Numbered from the stretch's first letter, positions 8,952 to 17,829 are shown. The stretch is DNA of 37,071 bases from Bacillota bacterium (GCA_023435985.1 JAEZKY010000120.1:1-37071); one strand, 5' to 3'. Numbers and translations are program-made. Notes: generated from the sequence alone by a model not told the origin.

Positions 8952-10067
8952 TTATTTCAAATTTTCAGGGTTTAATACTTTAAGTTCGTCAATTACAAAA
9001 ATTCCATCTTTTCTTATTAGAACATCATCAAAATAAATTTCACCACCGCCATAATCAGCTCTTTGTATCAAAACTAAGTCCCAGTGAATAGCCGAGCTAT
9101 TTCCATTTGGAGCTTCATCATAAGATGCACCTGGAGTAAAGTGAATTGAACCTGCTATTTTTTCATCGAACAAGGTATCTTTCATAGGATGAAGAATATA
9201 AGGATTAACACCAATTGCAAATTCACCAACATATCTTGCACCATCATCTGTATTTAAAACTTCATTTAATCGCTTAGAATTGTTTGCAGTAGCATTTATG
9301 ATTTTACCATCTTTAAATTCAAATTTAATATCAGTAAAGGTAAATCCGTTATAAGCAGATGGGGTGTTATAAGCTAAGGTACCATTAATTGAATTTTTAA
9401 CTGGTGCAGTATAAACTTCTCCATCTGGAATGTTAGCCTTCCCATCACATTTAATAGCAGGAATATCTTTTATTGAAAAAGTTAAATCTGTACCTGGAGC
9501 AACTAATCTCACTTTATCAGTTTTGTTCATTAATTCTACTAATGAATCCATAGCCTTTGACATTTTAGAATAATCCAAATTGCATACATTAAAATAGAAC
9601 GCTTCAAAGGCTTCTGTGCTCATATCTGCACTTTGAGCCATAGAATAATTAGGATATCTTAAGACACACCATTTAGTGTTTGGAACCCTTATGTCTGAAT
9701 GAACAGGAGCTTTAAAGTATCTATTATATAAATTCATTTTTTCTTCGGGCACGTCTGAGAGTTCAGAAGAATTATTACTAGCCCTAACACCTATATAGGC
9801 ATCCATATCTTTCATTCTCAAAGCTTCGTATTTAGTTCTTAAATCTAATTGTTCTTTTGAAGCGTTCATAAGCAATTCACGTTCTAGTTCATTATCCTTT
9901 ATTGATACAAAAGGAATTGCATTTACTTTATAAGTTTCTTTAATTAACTCTTTAATCAAAGGTGTTTCTACGCCATTAGCTTCAATAAGGATTTTTTCAC
10001 CTTCTTTAAGTTCACATGAATAATTTATTAAATTACTTGCAAGTTTAGTGTTTCTAGGATCTGTCAT
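8952..10067 (-). CDS. M29 family aminopeptidase (AmpS/thermophilic aminopeptidase type)
   Basis: A cytoplasmic metallo-aminopeptidase of family M29, 371 aa (family members are about 370-415 aa), which removes N-terminal residues from peptides using two divalent metals. Family ligand motifs are all visible: PDGEVYTAP (Glu), VGEFAIG (Glu), GSIHFTPG (His), the nearby SYDEAP tyrosine, and AIHWDLV (His and Asp) near the C-terminus. ATG 10067 is preceded by AGGAGG (complement of 10075-10080). The gene is monocistronic and shares the bidirectional terminator at 8820-8866 with the chemoreceptor gene. Probably a housekeeping peptide-recycling enzyme. Confidence 0.93.
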   Translation of the reverse strand: MTDPRNTKLASNLINYSCELKEGEKILIEANGVETPLIKELIKETYKVNAIPFVSIKDNELERELLMNASKEQLDLRTKYEALRMKDMDAYIGVRASNNSSELSDVPEEKMNLYNRYFKAPVHSDIRVPNTKWCVLRYPNYSMAQSADMSTEAFEAFYFNVCNLDYSKMSKAMDSLVELMNKTDKVRLVAPGTDLTFSIKDIPAIKCDGKANIPDGEVYTAPVKNSINGTLAYNTPSAYNGFTFTDIKFEFKDGKIINATANNSKRLNEVLNTDDGARYVGEFAIGVNPYILHPMKDTLFDEKIAGSIHFTPGASYDEAPNGNSSAIHWDLVLIQRADYGGGEIYFDDVLIRKDGIFVIDELKVLNPENLK

Positions 10068-10411
10068 AGATTGTTCCTCCTTATATGCTATGTAAATTAT
10101 TTACATTTGGAATTATATTAATGACTTTATACTCATAAACAGTATGTAGTATTTAATATAACAATGCTTTATATTTTCTTTCCATATGGTTATTAATGAG
10201 ACATTGGAAAATTTACCAGTAAGATTATATATAACCAATATATATAGTATATCATATAAAGAACATTTTTAAATAAAGGTCTTATTTCATTAGATTTACA
10301 ATATAAATCTAATATAGATATTATACATTATGTATTTAAGAAAAGTTTGATTCATGAGAAGGTTAATTAGTTTTTATAGATATCTAATTAAAGCGGTAAG
10401 GGGAGAATGAA
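10068..10411. other. Divergent intergenic region, two small inverted repeats
   Basis: This AT-rich region between the divergent M29 and propeller genes has no ORF of note. TTAGATTT (10290-10297) and AAATCTAA (10305-10312) form a hairpin with a seven-base loop. TTAATTAG (10363-10370) and CTAATTAA (10384-10391) form a second pair just before the ribosome binding site at 10399-10405. Both could be leader hairpins or operators. I see no riboswitch. Confidence 0.5.
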
Positions 10412-11713
10412 GTGAAAAGGTTTCTAAAATTTTTAATTATTTCAATTATAATAGTTGTAGCAGCATTTGGAGTATTTAATTTTTCAAATCAATATAAAAT
10501 GAATACGCTAAAAAACAATATAAGCTGGAGCGTCGCGTATAAGAATTGTAATGACTCAGTAGCTTTTGATCAAGATAATAATAAAAATACTTATGTAGCA
10601 TATGAAAATTATATTAAAGTGATTAAGGAAGATGGAAGAGAAGAAACTTTATTACAAGATAATACGTTAAAAATAGAAAACTTATTATTTTACAATAATA
10701 AATTATACTTTATTTCTAAGGATAGTTTATATAAATATGATTTAAGTGATAAGAGTCTGCAGTTAGTAATAGATAATATACCTTGTGAAGGCAAATATTT
10801 AGATAGAAATATGATCATAAGAAATTCAAGACTTCTTTTGTCTATAGGAACTGTTACTAATTCAGGGATAGCAGCATATGAAAGTGATTATTCAATCAAT
10901 AAAGTTCCATACGATAAAAGTCCAATAGATATAACATTAAATGGTTTTAACTATGGAGAAAAGAAAACAGGTGCTTTTATGCCTTATGGAAATTCTAGTG
11001 AAGAAGGACAGAGAATAAGGGCACAGAGTTTAGCCAATGCATGTGTCGTAGAAATAAATTTAAGCACTAATAAATCAACCTTGTATTCATCAGGAATAAG
11101 AAATATAACTGGATGGGATTTAGATGATGATGGAAACCTGATTGGAATTGTCGGAGGAATGGAGAATGTTGGAGATAGGCCTATAAATAGAGACTTTGAT
11201 TATCTTTATAAAATAGATAAAGGTAAATGGTATGGCTGGCCAGATTTTAGTGGGGGAGATCCTATAACATCTTCTAGATTTAAAGGAGATAAGCTTGTAT
11301 CAAATATTATTCAAAACCCACCAAATAAAATTGTTCCAGGACCAATTTATCAATTTAAAGATGTTGGAGCCATAAGATATTTAGCTATTGATAAAGAAGG
11401 AAAAATATTAGAGAAAAATACGAAAGTGTATTATGACAGTAAAAATAATGTTATATCAGCAATAAATAATGAAAGTGTAGTATATGATTTATTAAAATTA
11501 AAGGATAACAGTAACATAAAGGGAATAAAATATTTAGATGGAGATATTTATATTTTAGATAGTGGAACTGGATGTATTTATAAGTTGCAGTCTGAAGGGC
11601 CTAGATTTAGATTCAATCTTCCAAAATCAATCTGGATATTTATGGGGGTTCTTTTAGTTATAATAATTTGTTTAGTTATATATAAGATTTATATTAAGAA
11701 GCATATAAAATAG
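10412..11713 (+). CDS. Membrane-anchored beta-propeller resembling quinoprotein glucose/sorbosone dehydrogenase
   Basis: A 433-aa protein with an N-terminal hydrophobic segment (about residues 5-24) and a second one near the C-terminus (about 407-426, then a Lys-rich tail). The large middle domain would face outside. It contains repeated short beta-strand blocks and a propeller blade with SGIRNITGWDLDDDGNL, a downstream FDYLYKIDKGKWYGWPDFSG block, and GGDP. These echo the GLRNP...G..YGWP pattern of soluble quinoprotein glucose/sorbosone dehydrogenases. I do not see a convincing set of catalytic PQQ-site residues, so enzyme activity is uncertain. The GTG start is supported by AAGGGGA at 10399-10405. 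The gene stands alone, between a divergent peptidase gene and a terminator at 11770. Function unknown; a tethered sensor, binding protein or oxidoreductase are all possible. Confidence 0.6.
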   Translation: MKRFLKFLIISIIIVVAAFGVFNFSNQYKMNTLKNNISWSVAYKNCNDSVAFDQDNNKNTYVAYENYIKVIKEDGREETLLQDNTLKIENLLFYNNKLYFISKDSLYKYDLSDKSLQLVIDNIPCEGKYLDRNMIIRNSRLLLSIGTVTNSGIAAYESDYSINKVPYDKSPIDITLNGFNYGEKKTGAFMPYGNSSEEGQRIRAQSLANACVVEINLSTNKSTLYSSGIRNITGWDLDDDGNLIGIVGGMENVGDRPINRDFDYLYKIDKGKWYGWPDFSGGDPITSSRFKGDKLVSNIIQNPPNKIVPGPIYQFKDVGAIRYLAIDKEGKILEKNTKVYYDSKNNVISAINNESVVYDLLKLKDNSNIKGIKYLDGDIYILDSGTGCIYKLQSEGPRFRFNLPKSIWIFMGVLLVIIICLVIYKIYIKKHIK

Positions 11714-11769
11714 CTTAGATGTATTTATTTAATTGAATATTTTTAGTATAAAAATTCATAAGAGTAGTG

Positions 11770-11810
11770 AGCTGTCTCAAGATTAATTTTATTTTGAGAC
11801 AGCTTTTTTA
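11770..11810 (+). terminator. Rho-independent terminator of the propeller gene
   Basis: AGCTGTCTCAA (11770-11780) pairs with TTGAGACAGCT (11794-11803 region), followed by TTTTTTA. A perfect 11-bp stem with a U-tract. Confidence 0.92.
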
Positions 11811-11923
11811 TTATACATATAGGAATCTCTCTTTAAATCTAAAAAATAAAAATAATATATTCAAAAATGTGGAAAAAATGTTAAAATATAACCAAAGGTT
11901 TAGATGAAGTAGGAGGGAACAGC

Positions 11924-12484
11924 ATGGGCAAAACATTAGTAATAAATTTAGAAGATGTTGTTTTTGAGGGGGATATATTAGATGTAGGAGATAAAAATCT
12001 CGGTATTATATATAATATTTCTAAAGAAGTAGAAGAAGAATTATCTTTAGATTATGTGCGTAGCGATACTAAAATCGAATTAAAGAGTAGGAAATATGAT
12101 GCATGCACGTTTTTTTTTGATCTAAATAAAATATGGACTAGTTTAGAAAAAGAAAGATTGATTAAGGAAGTAAGCTCATATATAAGAGATGATGGAGAAA
12201 TATTCATATGGGACATAAAAAAGGAAAGAGGAAAAGTGTTCAATAACAAAATAAGGGTTATATTACCGAACGGGAAAATAAAAGAATTTATATTTAAGAA
12301 CTTAAATATACTTTTAAGCTCAAATATAGAAGAATTAAAAAAAATCCTTGAAAAATACTTCAAAATAGAAGAAACTAAAGCATGGGAAGATGTTTTTTTT
12401 ATTAGAGGAAGGAAACTGGAAACCAAAGTTATAGCAGAGGAGAAAGTTAAGGATGAAGGTACTGATTACGGCAATAGACTCTAA
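11924..12484 (+). CDS. Degenerate class I methyltransferase-like protein coupled to radical SAM gene
   Basis: A 186-aa cytoplasmic protein I do not recognise by name. The order of elements suggests a worn-down Rossmann methyltransferase: a first strand and loop GDILDVGDKNLGIIY, where a GxGxG SAM-binding loop would be expected but is not intact; a middle strand YDACTFFFDLN; a strand DGEIFIWDI; and a final strand VFFIRGRK. It ends in a charged tail. ATG 11924 follows AGGAGG at 11911-11916. The last 32 bases overlap the next gene in another frame, which implies translational coupling and a shared role with the radical SAM protein. Without a clear SAM-binding loop, catalysis is doubtful; it may be a partner or scaffold. 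Confidence 0.6.
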   Translation: MGKTLVINLEDVVFEGDILDVGDKNLGIIYNISKEVEEELSLDYVRSDTKIELKSRKYDACTFFFDLNKIWTSLEKERLIKEVSSYIRDDGEIFIWDIKKERGKVFNNKIRVILPNGKIKEFIFKNLNILLSSNIEELKKILEKYFKIEETKAWEDVFFIRGRKLETKVIAEEKVKDEGTDYGNRL

Positions 12485-14123
12485 ATTTATTCATAGTAAT
12501 TTAGCGGTTAGATATTTAAAGAATTTTACAAGAGATATGGATTACGAAAGGAAAATAAAGGAATTTACTATAAATGATAGAGAAGGAAGAATATTAGAAG
12601 AAATAATTGAAGAAAAGCCAGATGTTGTGGCATTTTCTACATATATTTGGAATGTGGAACTTGTTTCAAGAGTTTCCAATTTAATAAAAAGGGTAAATCC
12701 TAAAATAGAAATTCTCTATGGTGGGCCAGAAGTTTCATTTGATTCAAGAAGCTTTCTAAAAAATAATGTAGGAGAATATGTTATTGAAGGTGAAGGTGAA
12801 AAGACTTATAAAGATTTTATTTTATATAAATTAGGGAAAATGAAGCTTGAAGATGTTAGAGGGTTACATTATAAAATTAATGACGAGGTTTATTCTAATG
12901 AAAAACGTCCATTAATGTCTATGGATGAAATAGTATTTCCATATGATGAAGATGAGGATTTAAGCAATAAGATTGTATATTATGAAGCATCAAGAGGATG
13001 CCCTTTTAATTGTAAATATTGTCTTTCGTCTACAAGTCATGGGGTTAGATTTTTAGAAATAGAAAGAGTTTTAAAGGAGCTAATGTATTTTGTTAATAAA
13101 AAAGTCAGATTAGTTAAATTTGTTGATCGTACATTTAACTGCAATTCTAAATTTGCTATGGCTATATGGGATTTTTTAATAAAACAAGATATAAATACTC
13201 AATTTCATTTTGAAATATCAGCAGACATATTGAAGCCTCAGGAAATAGAACTTTTATCAAAGGCTCCAAAGGGAAGATTTAGATTTGAAGTTGGAGTTCA
13301 AACAACTAATGACGACGTTTTAAGAAATATAAATAGGTTTGTTAATTTTAATGATATAAAAGAGAAGGTTCTAGAAATTGAAGCGTTAAGAAATATAGAC
13401 CAGCACTTAGATTTAATAGCAGGACTTCCAGGAGAAGATTATGAATCTTTTAAAAAGTCTTTTAATGATATGTATGAAATAAGACCAGAAGAAATTCAAC
13501 TTGGTTTCTTAAAGTTATTAAAAGGATCTTCTATGAGAGAAGATGCAGATAAATATGGAATGGAATATTCACCATATCCACCATATGAAATTTTAAAAAC
13601 TGATAAACTTTCTTATGAAGAACTATTGAAGCTTAAGAAAGTTGAAGAAATGGTGGATAAATATTATAACTCGCAGAAGTTCAAATACATAATTGGATAT
13701 TTTGAAAAAAAGTTCAATTCACCATTTGAGTTTTATTATAGTTTAGGAATGTTTTTTGAAAGTCAGGGATATTTTAATAAGAATATAGGGAATGTAGAAT
13801 ATTATAAAGTATTTTTAGACTTCAATGAAGACATATTGGGAGAAAGTAATAAATATGTAAAAGAAATAATAAGGTTCAATTATTTGATTTATTATAAAAA
13901 AAGGGGATTACCAGAGTTTATAAGAAGTGATATGGAAAAAGAAGAGGAAAAGAGCATAAAAGAGACGTTAAAAGAAAAGTATTCATTTAAAGAATATCAT
14001 TTGGAGAAGTTTAAAATTAATGTTGAAAAATATATTGAAACTGGTGAGATACTAGAGGAAAATACTTATTATCTATTTAATGAAAAAGCTGATTATATCT
14101 CGATTGCTAAAGAGTTTAACTAA
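12453..14123 (+). CDS. B12-binding domain radical SAM protein with DUF4080-type C-terminus
   Basis: A 556-aa protein. Residues 1 to about 135 form a cobalamin-binding Rossmann domain (KVLITAIDSKFIHSNLAVRY at the start, EILYGGPEVSF later), without the DxHxxG histidine, as is usual in this class. The radical SAM core begins with SRGCPFNCKYC, where Cys183, Cys187 and Cys190 ligate the [4Fe-4S] cluster that cleaves SAM. The C-terminal 180 residues match my recollection of the DUF4080 tail. Relatives methylate unactivated carbons or catalyse other cobalamin-dependent radical reactions; this substrate is unknown. The start lies inside the preceding gene, with GAGGAG at 12437-12442 upstream. The two genes form one operon. 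Confidence 0.88.
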   Translation: MKVLITAIDSKFIHSNLAVRYLKNFTRDMDYERKIKEFTINDREGRILEEIIEEKPDVVAFSTYIWNVELVSRVSNLIKRVNPKIEILYGGPEVSFDSRSFLKNNVGEYVIEGEGEKTYKDFILYKLGKMKLEDVRGLHYKINDEVYSNEKRPLMSMDEIVFPYDEDEDLSNKIVYYEASRGCPFNCKYCLSSTSHGVRFLEIERVLKELMYFVNKKVRLVKFVDRTFNCNSKFAMAIWDFLIKQDINTQFHFEISADILKPQEIELLSKAPKGRFRFEVGVQTTNDDVLRNINRFVNFNDIKEKVLEIEALRNIDQHLDLIAGLPGEDYESFKKSFNDMYEIRPEEIQLGFLKLLKGSSMREDADKYGMEYSPYPPYEILKTDKLSYEELLKLKKVEEMVDKYYNSQKFKYIIGYFEKKFNSPFEFYYSLGMFFESQGYFNKNIGNVEYYKVFLDFNEDILGESNKYVKEIIRFNYLIYYKKRGLPEFIRSDMEKEEEKSIKETLKEKYSFKEYHLEKFKINVEKYIETGEILEENTYYLFNEKADYISIAKEFN

Positions 14124-14141
14124 TATATTGAAAGCATAAAA

Positions 14142-14168
14142 TTAGGAAACCTATTAATGGTTTCCTAA
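14142..14168. terminator. Hairpin between convergent radical SAM and multicopper oxidase genes
   Basis: TTAGGAAACC (14142-14151) and GGTTTCCTAA (14159-14168) form a perfect 10-bp stem with a seven-base loop. TTTT follows on the minus strand, so it probably terminates the oxidase gene; on the plus strand it is followed by A-rich sequence. Confidence 0.65.
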
Positions 14169-14214
14169 AAAAGTTCATATTGTTTTATGAAACTATACGA
14201 TAGTTCATACCACT

Positions 14215-15783
14215 CTAATTTATAGAAAAGGAATCTTTTATTACTTTAAGGGGCCTCATCATATCGTGATCTTCATGTTCGAGAAAGTGACAGTGCCATA
14301 CAAAGTCGCCTGAATGATCTTTAAAGTGCATGATAATTCTTGTGACTTTTCCACCTTCAGCTCTGACAACGTCCTTCCAACCCTGTTCGAAAGGTAGAGG
14401 AGCTTCAGCTGGACCAGTATATTCGATCTTACCATCAGTTTGATATTTCTGAATATCAAAAGGTCTTCTGTCTAGTATCTTAAATTGAACTAAGTGAACA
14501 TGAATAGGATGTGAAAGGTTCGCAACAGGATTAATTAAATTCCATATTTCTATGCTATCTAGTTCAGGTTTTTCTGTAGCAGGATCTGACCACATTCTAT
14601 TGTTTAGTAAAAGCATTGGCCTGCCATAATGATCAGTAGATACATTTAAAGGCAGATCACGAACATTTGTAGCCATTTCTTCATCTATATGAGTAAAAGG
14701 ATATAATTCTTCTGGAACTTCACTAGTGTCCTTAGATTTTAGAGGAAGTGTTACTTTAAACTTCATTATTACTGACAAATTAGGATCGGTGTTTGCATTT
14801 AGCAGAGTTATTTCTTCACCTTTAAATTTTGAAAAATCTATTACAATATCTATTCTTTCAGCTGGATATAGGATGAAGGAAGATATTTTAGCTGTGTGGT
14901 GTAAAAGCCCTCCGTCTGTACCAATTTGATAGAATTCAGAATTATTGGATAGGCTTAGGTTATAATCTCGTCTATTGGAAGCATTTAATATTCTAAATCT
15001 ATATTTTCTAGGTTCAACATTTAAATAAGGCCACACCTTACCATTCACTACTATTGTATTACCTAAAAATCCTGGCACTATTGACGGTTTAACAGGTACA
15101 GAAAATGGAGGGGTATCAGGATAAAATAATGAACCATCAGCATTAAATGATTTGTCTTGTATCATCATTGGTATTTCATAGATTCCTCCTGGTAAATGTA
15201 ATCTTTTTTCCTGAGGATCTCTAATTAAATAAAAACCAGCAAGTCCAGCATATACATTTAGTCTTGTTATTCCCATGCTGTGATCATGATACCATAGTGT
15301 AGTGGATTGTTGATGATTGGTATATTCATATATTTTCCGAGTAAATGATGGCCCGGTAATCGAATAGTTCTGAGTATACCAGGCTTCCGGATAACCATCA
15401 CTATGAGGTTCTATATTGGCACCATGTACATGGACCACAGTTCTTACATCAGGTGTATCAATAGCTCCATGAAGAGTATGATCTATTGGAAGAAGATGCT
15501 TATAAGGCAGGTTATTAATCCATTTTACATAAATGGTCTTATCCTTCATAGTTTCAATAGTTGGCCCTGGATAACGGCCTTCATATCCCCAAACTCTGGT
15601 AAAAGGGAATAAGCTGTGAAATTTATGATATGCTTGTATCATATGAATTTCATAATATGCAGCTTTTCCAATCCAGTCAACTGGTTTAGCAACTTCTGGA
15701 ATTTGTAGTTTATCTATAAATTTTGGGATTGTATCCGGTTTAGATGGATCAATTTTTTGTACAGGTACGTCAGTATATTTCAT
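14215..15783 (-). CDS. Multicopper oxidase, CotA/bilirubin-oxidase type
   Basis: A 522-aa three-cupredoxin multicopper oxidase closely resembling the spore-coat laccase CotA. All copper-ligand motifs are present: HVHG and WYHDH early, HPIHVHLVQF, and a C-terminal HCHFLEHEDHDMM with the Cys-His pair and axial Met of the type 1 site. These enzymes oxidise phenols, bilirubin or metals and reduce O2 to water. There is no signal peptide, consistent with a coat protein made in the mother cell. ATG 15783 is preferred to the in-frame GTG 15792 because the AAGGGTG ribosome binding site would overlap the latter. Upstream on the minus strand, CATACTTTA (complement of 15817-15825) resembles a mother-cell sigma E/K -10, but I see no convincing -35. 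An O2-using oxidase in an anaerobe fits a spore role. Confidence 0.92.
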   Translation of the reverse strand: MKYTDVPVQKIDPSKPDTIPKFIDKLQIPEVAKPVDWIGKAAYYEIHMIQAYHKFHSLFPFTRVWGYEGRYPGPTIETMKDKTIYVKWINNLPYKHLLPIDHTLHGAIDTPDVRTVVHVHGANIEPHSDGYPEAWYTQNYSITGPSFTRKIYEYTNHQQSTTLWYHDHSMGITRLNVYAGLAGFYLIRDPQEKRLHLPGGIYEIPMMIQDKSFNADGSLFYPDTPPFSVPVKPSIVPGFLGNTIVVNGKVWPYLNVEPRKYRFRILNASNRRDYNLSLSNNSEFYQIGTDGGLLHHTAKISSFILYPAERIDIVIDFSKFKGEEITLLNANTDPNLSVIMKFKVTLPLKSKDTSEVPEELYPFTHIDEEMATNVRDLPLNVSTDHYGRPMLLLNNRMWSDPATEKPELDSIEIWNLINPVANLSHPIHVHLVQFKILDRRPFDIQKYQTDGKIEYTGPAEAPLPFEQGWKDVVRAEGGKVTRIIMHFKDHSGDFVWHCHFLEHEDHDMMRPLKVIKDSFSIN

Positions 15784-15941
15784 TATATTCACACCCTTTT
15801 TAGTTAATCAATTTTTTAAAGTATGGTTTGTTAAAAGTCTATTACATTATATGAATTAATGGGTATCTAAGTGAATATGTTGTAAAGCTGATACTAATAC
15901 AAAAATTTTAGTAAGAATACATAAGGAATTAGAGGTTTAGA

Positions 15942-15983
15942 AATTAAAAAAATAAACCAGCACACTATTTAGTATGCTGGTTT
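15942..15983 (-). terminator. luxS terminator
   Basis: On the minus strand AAACCAGCATAC (complement of 15972-15983) pairs, with one mismatch, with GTGTGCTGGTTT (complement of 15954-15965), followed by ATTTTTTT. It lies between luxS and the oxidase gene and so separates their transcripts. Confidence 0.88.
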
Positions 15984-16003
15984 AATGCTTTTGTGTATTT
16001 ACT

Positions 16004-16483
16004 TTAGGCTGGATAATTTAAATTCTCTTCTTTTATGTTTAATAAAATTTCATTAAGGAATTTGTTCGCTAAATATTTTGCCATTGGCAGATTCATATCT
16101 AAATAGTTACCGCAATCTTTAGCAGAAGCACCAGGAATCTCACCTTCAAAATTAGCCATAAATTTATATAGCTCTGTAAGAAGAGGAACTATATCTTTTG
16201 ATTTGTAATCACCATGTAAAATTAAATAGAAGCCTGTCCTACATCCCATAGGTCCAAAGTAAACAGTTTTATCTGCATAAACTTCATGATTTCTTAAAAA
16301 AGTAGCAGCTAAATGTTCAATTGCATGCATTTCAGCTGTATTCATAACTGGCTCAAAATTAGGTCTAGTCATTCTAATATCAAAGGTTGTAAGAACTGTA
16401 TCTCCAAATTTATCTTGTCTTGAAACATATACACCTGGAAGTAATTCCAAATGATTGATTGTAAAACTCGCTATTTTTTCCAT
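16004..16483 (-). CDS. luxS: S-ribosylhomocysteine lyase
   Basis: LuxS splits S-ribosylhomocysteine into homocysteine and DPD, the precursor of autoinducer-2, as part of the activated methyl cycle. The 159-aa length is typical. The metal site is HAIEH (His53, Glu56, His57) plus Cys124 in KDCGN, and the catalytic Cys81 is in GPMGCRTGFY. ATG 16483 follows AAGGAG (complement of 16493-16498); the in-frame GTG at 16492 would overlap that site and was rejected. Homocysteine made here is the substrate of the MetH encoded at 18796-21207. The gene is monocistronic, with its own terminator. Confidence 0.97.
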   Translation of the reverse strand: MEKIASFTINHLELLPGVYVSRQDKFGDTVLTTFDIRMTRPNFEPVMNTAEMHAIEHLAATFLRNHEVYADKTVYFGPMGCRTGFYLILHGDYKSKDIVPLLTELYKFMANFEGEIPGASAKDCGNYLDMNLPMAKYLANKFLNEILLNIKEENLNYPA

Positions 16484-16680
16484 TAACGTCACTCCTTAAT
16501 ATAAAAATAAATAATCAACTATATAGCTGTATTTAGTAAAATTTTATTTACATTTGTTTCTATTAAATTGTAGCATTTGAAATCTCTATTAGCAATATAA
16601 TATATGAAGAATTTGGAGGTGGTATCAAACATAATAAAAAATATAAATAGTTTTGTCCTGTAACCTTAATAATTTTGTAA

Positions 16681-16709
16681 TTGATATACTATATCTTTAA
16701 TAGTATAAT
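16681..16709 (+). promoter_or_regulatory. Sigma-A-type promoter of the tagO-like gene
   Basis: TTGATA (16681-16686), 17-base spacer, TATAAT (16704-16709). The leader then contains an inverted repeat GGAAGTAA (16716-16723) / TTACTTCC (16750-16757) before the ribosome binding site AAGGAG. Confidence 0.8.
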
Positions 16710-16783
16710 CAAATAGGAAGTAAGCCAAGATGGAACATTTGGATATAATTTACTTCCGTAGACTTAACTAAGGAGTAGAAAAG

Positions 16784-17740
16784 ATGAATTATATTTTAGC
16801 AATGGTAGTTTCTCTTTTAGGAGCCTTAATTACCATGCCTTTTCTTATGAAGCTAGCTAATAAAGTACATTTTACGGATAAGCCTAATAAAAGAAAACAA
16901 CATAAAATGCCAACACCATTATGTGGAGGTATAGCTTTATATATTGGCTTTTTTATATCATATTTTACGTTTTATAAAGATGAGGATGAACCATACAAGC
17001 AAATAACTGTGTTTGTTGCAGCTACGATGATATTATTAATAGGACTAATTGATGATTGGTATAAGACAAAGGGAAAGGAATTTGCTATATTTCCTAGACT
17101 TGTTGTTCAATTGTTATCTGCAATTTTAGTATTTAAAGCAGATATTTTTTTGGGAGGATTTACGAATCCTTTCACAGGTATTTATATACAACTGAGTCCA
17201 ATAGTACAATTTATACTTACGATAACTTGGATATTTGGAGTTACCACTGTAATTAATTGGTCTGATGGAATGGATGGATTAGCAGGAGGTTTATCTTTAA
17301 TATCAGCAGCAACATTCTTTGCAGCAGCAATAATATTAAATCAAAATGAATCAGCAGTAGTATCTATAATGATTGTAGGAACTATTTTAGGATTTCTATA
17401 TTATAATAAATTTCCTGCAAGAGTGTTTATGGGGGATTCAGGAGCTAATTTTTTAGGTTTTATTTTGAGTATTACAGCATTAGATGGTGCATTTAAGCAG
17501 GCAACTGTTTTAAGTTTGTTTATACCGATATTAGCTTTGGCAGTGCCTATTTTTGATAATTTATTTGTCATATTTAAAAGATTTTCTGAAGGAAAACCAG
17601 TTTATCAGGCAGATAGAAGTCAAATTCACTTTAGACTAGAAGAAAAAGGATTTACTACTGTTCAAGTTGTAAAATACATAATGTTAATTAGCTTAACTTT
17701 TAGTATAATATCAATAATTCTATTATTAGTTAAGAGATAA
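16784..17740 (+). CDS. MraY/WecA/TagO-family undecaprenyl-phosphate sugar-1-phosphate transferase
   Basis: A 318-aa membrane enzyme with about ten hydrophobic segments. It transfers a GlcNAc-1-phosphate-like group from a UDP-sugar to undecaprenyl phosphate, the first step of teichoic acid or surface polysaccharide synthesis. Family motifs: KRKQHKMPTPLCGG near the N-terminus, GLIDDWYK (the Asp-Asp pair), the NWSDGMDGLAGG loop, FMGDSGANFLGF, and a cytoplasmic DRSQIHFRL loop. The last motif is usually HxHHR in WecA/TagO; here the first and third His are Gln and Phe, and the NxxDG loop is also variant. Its specificity may therefore differ. AAGGAG lies eight bases before the ATG, and a strong promoter is at 16681-16709. 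It stands alone, before the riboswitch. Confidence 0.88.
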   Translation: MNYILAMVVSLLGALITMPFLMKLANKVHFTDKPNKRKQHKMPTPLCGGIALYIGFFISYFTFYKDEDEPYKQITVFVAATMILLIGLIDDWYKTKGKEFAIFPRLVVQLLSAILVFKADIFLGGFTNPFTGIYIQLSPIVQFILTITWIFGVTTVINWSDGMDGLAGGLSLISAATFFAAAIILNQNESAVVSIMIVGTILGFLYYNKFPARVFMGDSGANFLGFILSITALDGAFKQATVLSLFIPILALAVPIFDNLFVIFKRFSEGKPVYQADRSQIHFRLEEKGFTTVQVVKYIMLISLTFSIISIILLLVKR

Positions 17741-17786
17741 TAGATAAATCATATAAGACAAGTAACGAAGATTTAGAAGCGAAATC

Positions 17787-17815
17787 TTTACAAGTAAGAT
17801 CTCCAGAGATATAAT
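17787..17815 (+). promoter_or_regulatory. Sigma-A-type promoter of the SAM riboswitch/metH operon
   Basis: TTTACA (17787-17792), 17-base spacer, TATAAT (17810-17815), about 15 bases before the aptamer. The -35 overlaps a small inverted repeat AAGATTT (17768-17774) / AAATCTT (17782-17788) that may be the end of the preceding transcript. Confidence 0.8.
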
Positions 17816-17829
17816 AATTAATTATAAGA

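Noticed and set aside
12052..12426. 124-codon minus-strand ORF opposite the methyltransferase-like gene
   Set aside because: It has no ribosome binding site, and the plus-strand frame has good start, coupling and fold pattern.
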